In this document: positions 54,774 to 63,380 of the stretch, piece by piece
Layout: the number at the start of each line of letters is the position of its first letter
How positions within the stretch are numbered: position 1 is the first letter of the stretch
Assembly (NCBI RefSeq): GCF_028746185.1
Contig: NZ_JAQIVH010000052.1
Coordinates: 62,001 to 126,000 of the forward strand
DNA from: Paenibacillus_E qinlingensis
Lineage (GTDB): Bacteria > Bacillota > Bacilli > Paenibacillales > NBRC-103111
Reading direction: 5' to 3'
Length of the DNA: 64,000 nucleotides
The notes under the pieces: model-generated
The model's database searches: none
Told to the model about the DNA's origin: nothing
The model's input: only the letters and a program-made list of their open reading frames with translations
Program-made: the position numbers and the translations under genes

Positions 54774-55767
54774 CACACGATCTAGAAGATCCGTTCTAAT
54801 CATTATTAGTTTACTTCTCGGGATGATCGTGCTTTCGATGTTCTGCCTCTCTGTCGGTAGTGTAAATATCCCGATGAGGGATGTCTTTCGCACGTTAACC
54901 GGGCAAAACATGGGAAGCTCAGAACTGATTCTCCTTAAATTCCGTCTACCGCGAATTCTTGCCGCAATCTTAATCGGTGCGGCACTTGCTGTATCCGGCG
55001 CTCTGCTGCAGGGTGTGATTCGGAATCCACTCGCTTCACCGGACATTCTCGGCGTTACCGGTGGCGCATCGGCAGCAACTGTTGCCTTCCTCACACTGTT
55101 CTCTGGTTACAGCGTACATTGGGTACCAGTCGTTGCGGTGATCGGGGCGCTGCTTGCGGTCTTGATCAATTATACCCTTGCCTGGAAGCGAGGCGTATCG
55201 ACCTACAGGCTTGTGCTCATTGGCCTTGGCCTCTCGACCGCTTTGGGAGCGCTGACCATGTTTTTGCTCATCAGTGGGCCGGCCTATTTAGCGGCCCAGG
55301 TGTTGAACTGGATGACGGGCAGCATCTACGGGATAAGCTGGAAGTATGTGGGAGTCATCTCTCCTTGGATTATTGTCTTTATCCCGCTTTCCTTTGTGTA
55401 TGCCAAAGAACTGACGATTCAGTCCCTAGGCGATGCATTGGCTACGGGGCTTGGCAGCCGGCTCCAGATTACCCGCATCATGGTGCTGCTCTACAGTGTA
55501 GCACTCGCAGGTGCGGCTGTCGGGGTGGCAGGGATGATTTCATTCCTTGGCCTCATGTCCCCACATATCGCTCGCAGGCTCGTAGGCAATTCGTATTCGC
55601 TAGTGATTCCTGTTTCTGCTTTAGTCGGCGCGATTCTTCTTCTGTTGGCTGATTTGGCCGGACGTATGCTGTTCATGCCGCTAGACATACCAGCAGGGGT
55701 ATTCACAGCGGGGATCGGCGCCCCGTTCTTCTTGTACTTATTATTCAAACGTAAGCCGATTCATTGA
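54766..55767 (+). CDS. FecCD-type iron-siderophore permease
   Basis: A 333-residue partner of the preceding permease with about ten helices and motifs LRLPRILAAIL-like, RNPLASPDILGVT and GMISFLGLMSPHIARRLVG. ATG 54766 follows AAGGAGG and overlaps the previous gene by 8 bases. No ATPase gene follows; as in Bacillus, a shared siderophore ATPase (YusV/FhuC type) is presumably encoded elsewhere. Confidence 0.92.
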   Translation: MTNTRSRRSVLIIISLLLGMIVLSMFCLSVGSVNIPMRDVFRTLTGQNMGSSELILLKFRLPRILAAILIGAALAVSGALLQGVIRNPLASPDILGVTGGASAATVAFLTLFSGYSVHWVPVVAVIGALLAVLINYTLAWKRGVSTYRLVLIGLGLSTALGALTMFLLISGPAYLAAQVLNWMTGSIYGISWKYVGVISPWIIVFIPLSFVYAKELTIQSLGDALATGLGSRLQITRIMVLLYSVALAGAAVGVAGMISFLGLMSPHIARRLVGNSYSLVIPVSALVGAILLLLADLAGRMLFMPLDIPAGVFTAGIGAPFFLYLLFKRKPIH

Positions 55768-55783
55768 TAAAAAGGCAGACATT

Positions 55784-55820
55784 GGTCGCCGGGCGTTAGC
55801 TGCCCGGCGGCCTTTTTTTT
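55784..55820. terminator. terminator between permease and convergent AraC gene
   Basis: An 11-bp G+C-rich stem with one G-U pair (55784-55794 with 55802-55812) followed by eight T residues. The minus-strand AraC coding end lies inside the hairpin. Confidence 0.88.
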
Positions 55821-56665
55821 CTATAATAACCAGGACTAATATTCATGATAGATTTAAACGTTTTGGAGAAATGATGAACGTCCGTAAAGCCGCAGTAGTC
55901 GCTCACTTTCTGAATAGAGACGCCTTCGTTTATTAACTCCCGCGCATGCTCGATGCGTAAATGCAACAAATATTGGTAAGGCGTCGTGCCAAAATGCTGT
56001 TTGAAGAGTACATTAAATCTAGAAGGTGAAAGCCCGGCTCTCCTTGCCATATCGATGACGTTAATGGGTTCGGAAATGTGGAAAGCAAAGTAAGACGTTA
56101 TCCAGTTCAAAAAAGGCTGAGGCGATAACGATGCCGTTTGTGGTTTCATGTAGATTTTGAATACAGACGTCAGCCATTCGTGGGCAAGCTGATTGGCTTC
56201 CATGACACCTATATACGTTTGTGACTGCCAGCACGCGATCATCTTCAGCACCAGATCTCTCATTTTACTCGAGTGGGCTGTCTCCAGCTTAAAGGGAATC
56301 CGGAGATCCTGGCAATCATGCATCCTAGGTTGCATATAAGAGGTGTAGGGAGTCATGTCCAATTGCCCGGGTAGAGTTACAAAGCTGCTTTCTCTCAAAG
56401 GATTATAGAAAAAATCAAGATGAATATACGGATTAATCGTAGGGGTAATCCCCTTAATGGTGTGCACATCACCAGGCTGAAACAGGCAAAGGTCGCCTTC
56501 GTTCAATAGATGTATGTCATTGCCCAGACGAATCTCAAACTGACCTTCTTGCACATAAAAGAGGATGTAATCCAGCAAGTTACGTTCTCCTAAAACAAAC
56601 GGAGGCCGGATGGCATAACCCGCGATACGAATGAACGGAGCAATCGCATAATTTTCTAAAATCAC
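55796..56665 (-). CDS. AraC family transcriptional regulator
   Basis: A 289-residue one-component regulator with an N-terminal cupin sensor region (about 25-110; a GDLCLFQPGDVH motif) and C-terminal AraC DNA-binding domain (about 185-285; SPSRFNVLFKQHFG, VHHFSKTFKS, ending ISPGYYRKK). Divergent from the GH116-type gene at 56811, which is its likely target. The 145-base gap between the two genes should contain both promoters, but only a weak TATGAT (56755-56760) is seen. Confidence 0.9.
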   Translation of the reverse strand: MILENYAIAPFIRIAGYAIRPPFVLGERNLLDYILFYVQEGQFEIRLGNDIHLLNEGDLCLFQPGDVHTIKGITPTINPYIHLDFFYNPLRESSFVTLPGQLDMTPYTSYMQPRMHDCQDLRIPFKLETAHSSKMRDLVLKMIACWQSQTYIGVMEANQLAHEWLTSVFKIYMKPQTASLSPQPFLNWITSYFAFHISEPINVIDMARRAGLSPSRFNVLFKQHFGTTPYQYLLHLRIEHARELINEGVSIQKVSDYCGFTDVHHFSKTFKSIMNISPGYYRKKRPPGS

Positions 56666-56810
56666 AAGCAGTACACCTCATCCTGGAAGCTAATGCAGTT
56701 GTTTTTTACATAAAAAAAGCGTCTTATCCACAAAGAATTCAATCTACTTTTCCATTATGATAAAGGGAGTTGATGACTTCAGTATATCATTTTACCAAGG
56801 GAGTAAATAC

Positions 56811-59393
56811 ATGAAAAACGCATATAAAGGCATAAAAACAAGAGAAATCAGTTTTCCTTTAGGTGGAATAGGAAGCGGATGTATTGGCTTGTCGGGGAAT
56901 GGAAGATTAGTGGACTGGGAAATTTTTAATCGCCCGAGCAAAAAAAGTTTCAACGGTTTTAGTCACTTTGCTGTAAAGGCAGAGCGACATGGGAAAGTGG
57001 TGGATGCACGTGTGTTAAACGGAGATTTACAAACGTCTTACGTTGGTGAATATGTTCGAAAAGCCCCCTTACATAGCGGATATGGCTTCGGACCAGAGAG
57101 CGAAACGATGGCAGGCATGCCGCATTTCGAAGAAGTCGAGTTCAGGGGAGAATTCCCTTTGGCCGAAATGTCGTTCACGGATTCGAAGTTCCCAGGTCGG
57201 ATTGAATTAGTAGCATGGAACCCGTTCATTCCCCTTCAAGAGGACGATTCGAGTATACCGGCTGCTTTCTTCGAGTGGGAACTGGAGAATATAGGGGATG
57301 AACCGCTCACCTATACGCTATGTCTCTCTGCTGGTAATCCGATACCGACCGATAAGATTGTACACCAATATAGCGAAAGCGATGGCATTCATTCGCTTAA
57401 GTTAGGATCAAACCAGTTTGACCCCGGAGATCCGTTCTATGGGGATATAACGGTTGCTACAGATGCGGCACATATTAGCTACCAAGAATATTGGTATCGT
57501 GGCGGATGGTGCGATAATTTGGAGATGTTCTGGCATGACTTCACGCAGTTTGGGCACTTGTGCAACAGACTGTATCGCGAGGATGAGTCTCCCATGCGTA
57601 GGAAAGATACGGCCTCGCTAGCTGCGCATACGGAGCTGATGCCTGGCGAGAAGACAAAGATCAGATTCACAATTAGTTGGAATTTCCCGAATGTGAACAA
57701 TTATTGGAATCCCAATCTGAATGGTCCTAACGTTTGGCGAAATTACTATGCAACTCTGTTTGAGGATTCTCGGGCAAGTGCGCAGTATGCTCTCAGGCAT
57801 TGGAATGATTTATACGAAGCAACAATTACATTTAAAGAAGCTCTGTTTTCTTCGACGGTGCCTGATGTTGTGAAAGATGCGGTTTCCGCGAATTTATCGG
57901 TTCTCAAGTCGGCGACGAGCTTACGTCTGACCGATGGTTCCTTTTACGGATTTGAGGGCGTCATCGAGGATACTGGGTGCTGCGAAGGATCCTGTACACA
58001 TGTGTGGAACTATGCATACGCGTTGCCATTTTTGTTCCCCAAACTGGAACGCAGCATGAGAAATCTTGATTTCACGTACAACCAACGCGAGGATGGCAGA
58101 ATGTCGTTCCGCTTGATGCTCCCGCTAGGACGCGAGAGGATGGACTTCCGTGCTTGTGCGGACGGACAATTCGGCGGAGTCATGAAAGCTTATCGAGATT
58201 GGAAAATCTCAGGAGATACGGCGTGGTTGCGTTCTGTCTGGCCCGCAATCAAGCAATCAATTACTTACGCGTGGTCAGATTCCAATGAGGACAAATGGGA
58301 TACCGAAAAGAGAGGAGTCCTTGTGGGCAGACAACACCATACATTGGATATGGAGCTTTATGGTCCCAACTCTTGGTTGAGCGGGTTTTATTTGGCTGCA
58401 CTCAAAGCGGGAGCTGAGATGGCGGAATTCTTAGGTGATCAAGCGATATCAGAGGAGTTCAGTAACTTATTTCATACCGGTAAAAAGTGGGTCGACGAGC
58501 ACTTATTTAATGGTCAGTACTACGTTCAACAAGTGGATTTATCGGATAAATCCTTGCTAGATCAATTCGACGTCGAAACGGTTCGTCAATATTGGAATGA
58601 GGAATTGGGTGAAATCAAATATCAGGTTGCCGAAGGCTGTGTTATCGACCAGGTCATTGCACAGTGGCATGCAAATTTATCTGGGCTAGGAGAAATTTTT
58701 GATAGGGGTCAAACACGGACTGCGTTGCAATCGCTTTATCGTAATAATTTTAAAGTCAGTATGAGACAAGAGGCTAATACGTGGAGACTGTTCTCGCTGG
58801 GTGACGAGGGGGGACTCGTGATCTGCACATGGCCCGAAGGCATATATAAACCCGCGATTCCATTGACGTACAACACGGAAACCATGACGGGCTTTGAATA
58901 TCAAGCAGCCTCGCACATGATTCAGGAAGGATTCATCGAAGAGGGGATATCCATCGTGGAAGCTATTCGTAATCGTTATGATGGCGAAAAGCGCAATCCG
59001 TGGAACGAAATAGAGTGTGGCAGTAATTACGCCAGATCGATGGCCAGCTACTCCTTGCTGCAGGCTTTCAGCGGATTTGAGTACAATATGGTTGAAGGTA
59101 TGATTGGTTTTACCCCCGTGCAATCAGAAGAGGAGATATTCCGCGCATTCTGGTCGCTCGATGCAGGCTGGGGGACCTTCGAGAAGAATTCGGAGGAAAT
59201 GCTCCTACACATTTTAGGTGGGCAACTTGACTTAAAGGTATTTAAATTTCCTATGGAGCAACTCGTTGGAATTAAACAAATTCAAAGGAATGGCGCTAGC
59301 TTGGCGTACACAATAGAAGGAATTGAGATACGTTTTACTGGTGGGCTCAGGCTGGATGCGACGCATCCGCTTGTAATTAAGTTCTGCTCTTAA
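56811..59393 (+). CDS. GH116-type glycosidase (beta-glucosidase/beta-xylosidase family)
   Basis: An 860-residue protein from ATG 56811, seven bases after AAGGGAG; an earlier in-frame start at 56757 lacks a site. No signal peptide, so probably cytoplasmic. The N-terminal beta domain opens with REISFPLGGIGSGCIGLSGNG, the hallmark of the non-lysosomal glucosylceramidase/GH116 family. The catalytic (alpha/alpha)6 part carries GSCTHVWNY and TLDMELYGPNSW-SGFYLAAL, the latter the usual region of the acid/base Asp. It probably cleaves imported beta-linked gluco- or xylo-oligosaccharides. Confidence 0.85.
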   Translation: MKNAYKGIKTREISFPLGGIGSGCIGLSGNGRLVDWEIFNRPSKKSFNGFSHFAVKAERHGKVVDARVLNGDLQTSYVGEYVRKAPLHSGYGFGPESETMAGMPHFEEVEFRGEFPLAEMSFTDSKFPGRIELVAWNPFIPLQEDDSSIPAAFFEWELENIGDEPLTYTLCLSAGNPIPTDKIVHQYSESDGIHSLKLGSNQFDPGDPFYGDITVATDAAHISYQEYWYRGGWCDNLEMFWHDFTQFGHLCNRLYREDESPMRRKDTASLAAHTELMPGEKTKIRFTISWNFPNVNNYWNPNLNGPNVWRNYYATLFEDSRASAQYALRHWNDLYEATITFKEALFSSTVPDVVKDAVSANLSVLKSATSLRLTDGSFYGFEGVIEDTGCCEGSCTHVWNYAYALPFLFPKLERSMRNLDFTYNQREDGRMSFRLMLPLGRERMDFRACADGQFGGVMKAYRDWKISGDTAWLRSVWPAIKQSITYAWSDSNEDKWDTEKRGVLVGRQHHTLDMELYGPNSWLSGFYLAALKAGAEMAEFLGDQAISEEFSNLFHTGKKWVDEHLFNGQYYVQQVDLSDKSLLDQFDVETVRQYWNEELGEIKYQVAEGCVIDQVIAQWHANLSGLGEIFDRGQTRTALQSLYRNNFKVSMRQEANTWRLFSLGDEGGLVICTWPEGIYKPAIPLTYNTETMTGFEYQAASHMIQEGFIEEGISIVEAIRNRYDGEKRNPWNEIECGSNYARSMASYSLLQAFSGFEYNMVEGMIGFTPVQSEEEIFRAFWSLDAGWGTFEKNSEEMLLHILGGQLDLKVFKFPMEQLVGIKQIQRNGASLAYTIEGIEIRFTGGLRLDATHPLVIKFCS

Positions 59394-59626
59394 GCTGTCT
59401 AGGCTAGTAATTACATGATGATGAATCAGAACTTTGCATCACAAACAGTTCATCAACGCTTTTCGCTGTCCATTGAATTCGTGAGAAGCATTAAAAATGC
59501 CTATTTTCTTCGAAAGAAAAGTCAACTTTAAGAAAAGCATTGTTGATATAGTAGGAGACAGAATCAGAAGTTGCTTGGGAACGTGTTATTAAGCCAAATA
59601 AACTTCATCCGTAGGAGGAGATATCA

Positions 59627-60484
59627 TTGAAATTTGCAGCATTTAGTGGTGTTTTTATAGCACACAGTATTCAAGAAGCTATGAAGTTAACCAAAAAGTT
59701 GGGCATGGATGGGATTGAAATTGCTGCTCGCGAGCCACATCTTTCCCCGACAACCAGTACTCCGAGAATCCAGGAAATCAAGGCGCTAGCAGCGGATCTG
59801 GGACTGGAAATTCCGGTGCTTGCCGGATATATGGGCGGCTTCTCGACGGCTAGCGATCAAGAGTGTAAGCAAGCATTTGGCGATTTTAATCGTTTGTTGG
59901 ACATTGGCGGAGAGCTGGGATCTTCCATGATTCGGGTATCCCCTGGAGGGCCCAATGCTTTCATGGCAGACGACTACCACTATGCCAAAGCGGCTCACTG
60001 GCTGAATAAATGTGCTGAGGCGGCTCAGAAACTTGACATGAAAATTGTGCTTGAAATTCATAATGAATCGCTAGTAGAAACCGTTGATAGCAGCTTGAAG
60101 CTATTGAATTTGATTGAACATGACAATGTTGGGATGATTCATGACGCTGGTAATATGTATATTACGGAAACGGATTATGGCAGGGATTCAATAGTGAATC
60201 TGGACAAGCATTTGTTCCATGTTCATGTTAAAGATGAAATTCGCGTGACGGAGGTTGGTGCACCAGGCACTTTCCTTAACTTGACGCATCGCGGAGAAGA
60301 AGCGTTTCTGCAAAGTCGCTTGGGCGAGGGGGAAGCTGACCATCAACCTGTGTTCGATGCGCTCAAAGAAGTCGGTTATAACGGCTGGATCACCTTGGAA
60401 TGCCATGCGCCATTTCCTGCCTACGAGCGGTTAATGTATGATTTGCAAGTAGTCAAGAACATGTTGTCTAGGGGACATGCTTGA
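59627..60484 (+). CDS. TIM-barrel sugar phosphate isomerase/epimerase family protein
   Basis: A 285-residue xylose-isomerase-like TIM barrel (AP endonuclease 2 superfamily), starting with TTG behind TAGGAGGAG. Metal-ligand type residues are seen in LEIHNES, MIHDAGNMY, HVHVKDE and TLECHAP. Such proteins isomerise or epimerise keto-sugars, inositol derivatives or related compounds. It is 233 bases after the GH116-type gene; that gap has two short hairpins (GCATT/AATGC, and TTTTCTT/AAGAAAA near 59503-59519) and nothing else clear. Ends with a terminator. Confidence 0.85.
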   Translation: MKFAAFSGVFIAHSIQEAMKLTKKLGMDGIEIAAREPHLSPTTSTPRIQEIKALAADLGLEIPVLAGYMGGFSTASDQECKQAFGDFNRLLDIGGELGSSMIRVSPGGPNAFMADDYHYAKAAHWLNKCAEAAQKLDMKIVLEIHNESLVETVDSSLKLLNLIEHDNVGMIHDAGNMYITETDYGRDSIVNLDKHLFHVHVKDEIRVTEVGAPGTFLNLTHRGEEAFLQSRLGEGEADHQPVFDALKEVGYNGWITLECHAPFPAYERLMYDLQVVKNMLSRGHA

Positions 60485-60542
60485 CCTATTCCGGCTGTAA
60501 CACAAAAGCATCTTTTCTGATAACTCGGATATAGTGGCTATG

Positions 60543-60580
60543 AAAGGACTCTCTGTGCAAGATGGAGAGTCCTTTTTGCA
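60543..60580 (+). terminator. intrinsic terminator after isomerase gene
   Basis: Stem AAAGGACTCTC / GAGAGTCCTTT (60543-60553 with 60565-60575) and a T-run ending near 60577. Confidence 0.85.
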
Positions 60581-60768
60581 TTAAAAAAGGAAAACTTTTG
60601 ACCAGTCGCCATACTTTCACCATGTTCGTTCTTACGGAAATAAGAGATGATAGCTGTGGATGTAAGTACGGATGACTTTACCTAGGCTAGGATTTCAAAT
60701 AGTCCGGCAGTGCTCACACATCTCTATGTGTTTGTATCCTGTATTGTCATTTCGGCGTACATTCCCCA

Positions 60769-60840
60769 AATGCAGGGGTTCGAATCCCCTATCGTGTGGA
60801 ACGATTAGCTCAGTGGTAGAGCACTCGACTTTTAATCGAG
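60769..60840 (+). ncRNA. circularly permuted tRNA-Lys(UUU)-like element
   Basis: In order on the plus strand are a 5-base variable region (60769-60773), a consensus T-arm with TTCGAAT loop (60774-60790), an acceptor 3' strand ATCGTGT (60791-60797), one base, then an acceptor 5' strand GAACGAT (60799-60805), D-arm with AGTGGTA loop, and anticodon arm CTCGA-CTTTTAA-TCGAG with anticodon UUU (ending 60840). Every part has standard tRNA length, and the acceptor strands pair in five Watson-Crick pairs plus one G-U, with one A-G mismatch. The halves are reversed relative to a normal tRNA, and no CCA is encoded. A second ATCGTGT at 60860-60866 could also pair with the 5' strand. It may be a tRNA mimic, a permuted gene or a decayed tRNA. 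Confidence 0.6.
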
Positions 60841-60859
60841 CAAACGAATATTCTATTTG

Positions 60860-60866
60860 ATCGTGT
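60860..60866 (+). repeat. second copy of the acceptor-strand 7-mer
   Basis: ATCGTGT recurs 69 bases after its copy at 60791. The 19 bases before it (60841-60859) hold only a weak CAAA/TTTG stem where a T-arm would be expected, so a decayed linear tRNA-Lys is an alternative reading. From here to 61110 no gene is seen. Confidence 0.4.
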
Positions 60867-61110
60867 ACTGGAGTCTTCTGTGGCATTCAAATTGCACACT
60901 GCGCTACGGCTCTGCAATCTGCGGATACCGATTGTAAGAATGTGTAAAACCATTTGTAAATAACGGAAGAGAGACGGTTTGCTAGTGAAAAACCTAACTT
61001 TTTCAACTACTTGCAAATAGCATTACGCTGTACTTGCATACTTAAGCAGAATTCCGCCTTCATCGCAGGAGGACTCCAACTACGTGATCTAACATTCAAG
61101 GAGGTTTATT

Positions 61111-62226
61111 ATGTTTAAAAAAGTGACGATACACAATGACGAACGAGGACTGCTTTTTCGTAAAGGCAGTTATTATAAAAGTTTACAACCAGGCACGTAT
61201 CGGTTGTCACCATTTGCAGATGATCATGTAGAGACACTAAATATCATGAACTCTTTTCATGTAAAAGGAAAAGATCTTCCGTTGTTTATGCATGACGAAA
61301 TACTCATCAAAGAGCTGGATACTATTCAGGTTCAAGACAATGAGTATGTGCTGCATTATGAAGATGGCAAATTCGTGGGATTGTTGACAGCTGGAAGATA
61401 TGCTTTTTGGAATGTCCTGAAAGAGCATACTTATCTTCGTGCAGATATACGAAATCCTGAATTACCCACTGACATTGATTCAGTTATCATTCCAAAGCTA
61501 ATCGGTTACTATCAAACATTTGATGTGGCTAGTCACGAAAGTGGCGCATTATTTTATAATCATGTCATGCAGAAGGAGCTAGCTCCTGGCAAATACTATT
61601 TCTGGAAGGGACCCATAGGCGTCACTGTGAAAACCGTGGACCTGCGTCAACAGCAAATGGATATGACAGGGCAAGAAATGATGACGGAGGATAAGGTAAC
61701 CCTGCGACTTAACTTTGTGTGCCAATATCGCATTGTGAATCCACTTCGGGCGCTTGAAATCAAATCATTTGAAGAACAAATGTACATTCAATTGCAACTT
61801 GTCTTACGTGAGTATGTGGGTACTTTGAAATTAGATGATTTGCTGAAAATGAAACAGGAAATCACCAGCTACGTATTGTCACGCTTGAATGAGAAAAGTC
61901 TAGATTATGGCGTACAATTCTTGTCGGCTGGAGTCAAAGATATTATTTTGCCAGGTGAGATAAAAGACATCCTGAATACAGTCTTGTTGGCTGAGAAGAA
62001 AGCTCAAGCCAATCTCATCACGCGGCGTGAGGAGACTGCTTCTACGAGAAGCTTGTTGAATACAGCTAAACTTATGGATGAGAACCAAACCCTGTTCCGG
62101 TTGAAGGAGCTTGAATTCCTAGAGAAGATTTGCGAGAAAATCGGGACGATTTCTTTTAATGGTGGAGGCAATTTACTAGAGCAGTTGAACTCTTTCGTTG
62201 GAGATAGAAATCTTTCTAAGAACTGA
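61111..62226 (+). CDS. slipin (SPFH/band-7 family) protein
   Basis: A 371-residue protein beginning behind AAGGAGG. An N-terminal region of about 160 residues with repeated short beta motifs (ERGLLFRKGSY, LQPGTYRLSPF, LTAGRYAFWN, LAPGKYYFWKG) precedes an SPFH domain (about 170-330; TVDLRQQQMDMTGQEMMTEDKVTLRLN). There is no obvious N-terminal membrane helix. Slipins scaffold membrane-linked complexes; some bacterial forms occur with RtcB-type RNA repair genes and tRNA-like RNAs. The permuted tRNA-like element lies about 270 bases upstream. No RtcB, Ro/Rsr or archease gene is in the window. Confidence 0.85.
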   Translation: MFKKVTIHNDERGLLFRKGSYYKSLQPGTYRLSPFADDHVETLNIMNSFHVKGKDLPLFMHDEILIKELDTIQVQDNEYVLHYEDGKFVGLLTAGRYAFWNVLKEHTYLRADIRNPELPTDIDSVIIPKLIGYYQTFDVASHESGALFYNHVMQKELAPGKYYFWKGPIGVTVKTVDLRQQQMDMTGQEMMTEDKVTLRLNFVCQYRIVNPLRALEIKSFEEQMYIQLQLVLREYVGTLKLDDLLKMKQEITSYVLSRLNEKSLDYGVQFLSAGVKDIILPGEIKDILNTVLLAEKKAQANLITRREETASTRSLLNTAKLMDENQTLFRLKELEFLEKICEKIGTISFNGGGNLLEQLNSFVGDRNLSKN

Positions 62227-62247
62227 TAGATGTTATTAATTGACATG

Positions 62248-62284
62248 AAAAAGCCGTAGACGATGTTGGTCTATGGCTTTTTGG
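62248..62284. terminator. bidirectional terminator between slipin and AraC genes
   Basis: AAAAAGCC-G-TAGAC pairs with GTCTA-T-GGCTTTTT (62248-62261 with 62269-62282), including one G-U pair; T-rich on both strands. Confidence 0.8.
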
Positions 62285-62315
62285 CGTCCACATAATCAGA
62301 AAATGCCTTCCTCTC

Positions 62316-63155
62316 CTATCCATTTTGACTAAATATCCTACGAAAGTCGCTTGGTCTTACGCTGGTTTTACTATGGAACAGGTTCGAAAAATAATGCGGA
62401 TCCTCATATCCCAGCTTATAACCAATATCACTAATGGTTAGTCGTGTGTCGAGGAGCATCAGTTTAGCGGATTCTATTTTTTTAGTAATGACATAGTTAT
62501 AGATGGTTGTTCCGATTTCTCGTTTAAATAAGCGATTCATTTGTTTCATGGATAGGCCAATATGGGAGGAGAGCCCGCGCGAGTCGAAAGGATGAAGGAT
62601 GCTGTTATCCAGAAATTGCTTGATAGCTTGTACGCTTGATGTTAAGGCATTACCTCTTTTACGCAACTTTTCAGAGAGGCCTACGATCATTCGCATGAGG
62701 ATAATTTGAAGCTCGGTTTGCATGTCCTCGACGGATTTGCGCTGTGCAGCTTCAATAGCCTCATTAAACAAATGCGCTAGCCCGCTGTCCTTAGTCACGA
62801 TATGGGAGAGTAATTGATAAGCTTCGAGCATCTTTATCAGCCAGTTCCCACTAATATTCAGCCAGATGTAACTCCATTGCTCCTCGTGATTGATGTCCGA
62901 TGTAACCTCATGGTAGCAACTTGCTGGGAGGATAAATAGGTCCCCCTGACAAGCTGTATAGGATTGGGTACCGACTCTAACAACACCTTGACCTGATAAT
63001 ACAAAACCGAAAACAGTAATCGTAGCAAGCGTACGGATGTTCCTGTAATCCTTCTCGCAATAATTAATTCCTAGAAACTGCACACTCAGTGGAGGGGAAT
63101 CCCCTACTACTGGCAGGTGATAGATAGGCCCGGACTTGCTAGGTTTATTTAACAT
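62316..63155 (-). CDS. AraC family transcriptional regulator
   Basis: A 279-residue one-component regulator with an N-terminal cupin arm (about 20-110; ACQGDLFILPASCYHEV) and a C-terminal double helix-turn-helix (about 180-275; GLSMKQMNRLFKR, DPHYFSNLFHSKTSVRPSDF). Divergent from the GH43-like gene at 63381 and probably its activator. The start at 63155 has no strong ribosome binding site; no better in-frame start is evident. Confidence 0.88.
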   Translation of the reverse strand: MLNKPSKSGPIYHLPVVGDSPPLSVQFLGINYCEKDYRNIRTLATITVFGFVLSGQGVVRVGTQSYTACQGDLFILPASCYHEVTSDINHEEQWSYIWLNISGNWLIKMLEAYQLLSHIVTKDSGLAHLFNEAIEAAQRKSVEDMQTELQIILMRMIVGLSEKLRKRGNALTSSVQAIKQFLDNSILHPFDSRGLSSHIGLSMKQMNRLFKREIGTTIYNYVITKKIESAKLMLLDTRLTISDIGYKLGYEDPHYFSNLFHSKTSVRPSDFRRIFSQNG

Positions 63156-63308
63156 TACGGATATGAGGAATTCCTTTCTTCATCTGGGGTGAGGATTCGT
63201 TTATAACGATTCTTCTTGCGGTAATTCTACCAAGAACCCACGATTCAGATCAACACCTATATTCGTTTATCGATGTCCCTTTTCCTCACCACACACACCT
63301 CTTTCTCT

Positions 63309-63322
63309 ATTAAGCGTTTGCA
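63309..63322. promoter_or_regulatory. weak cre-like site before the GH43-like gene
   Basis: On the minus strand TGCAAACGCTTAAT matches TGNAANCGNWNNCW with one mismatch. It precedes a TATACT hexamer (63333-63338) that may be the -10 for the gene at 63381. Confidence 0.3.
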
Positions 63323-63380
63323 CAAAGGGCGGTATACTTATCCTACAAACACAACCAGATAGATGAAAGGAATCATCGAA

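Noticed and set aside
60690..60768. A permuted group I intron around the tRNA halves, suggested by an AAATAGTCC segment
   Set aside because: Only one short core-like motif was found; no matching P7 partner, internal guide or U-ending 5' splice site could be placed.
60672..61016. Short open frames on both strands over the tRNA-like element
   Set aside because: They follow from the structured RNA sequence, lack ribosome binding sites and show no domain.
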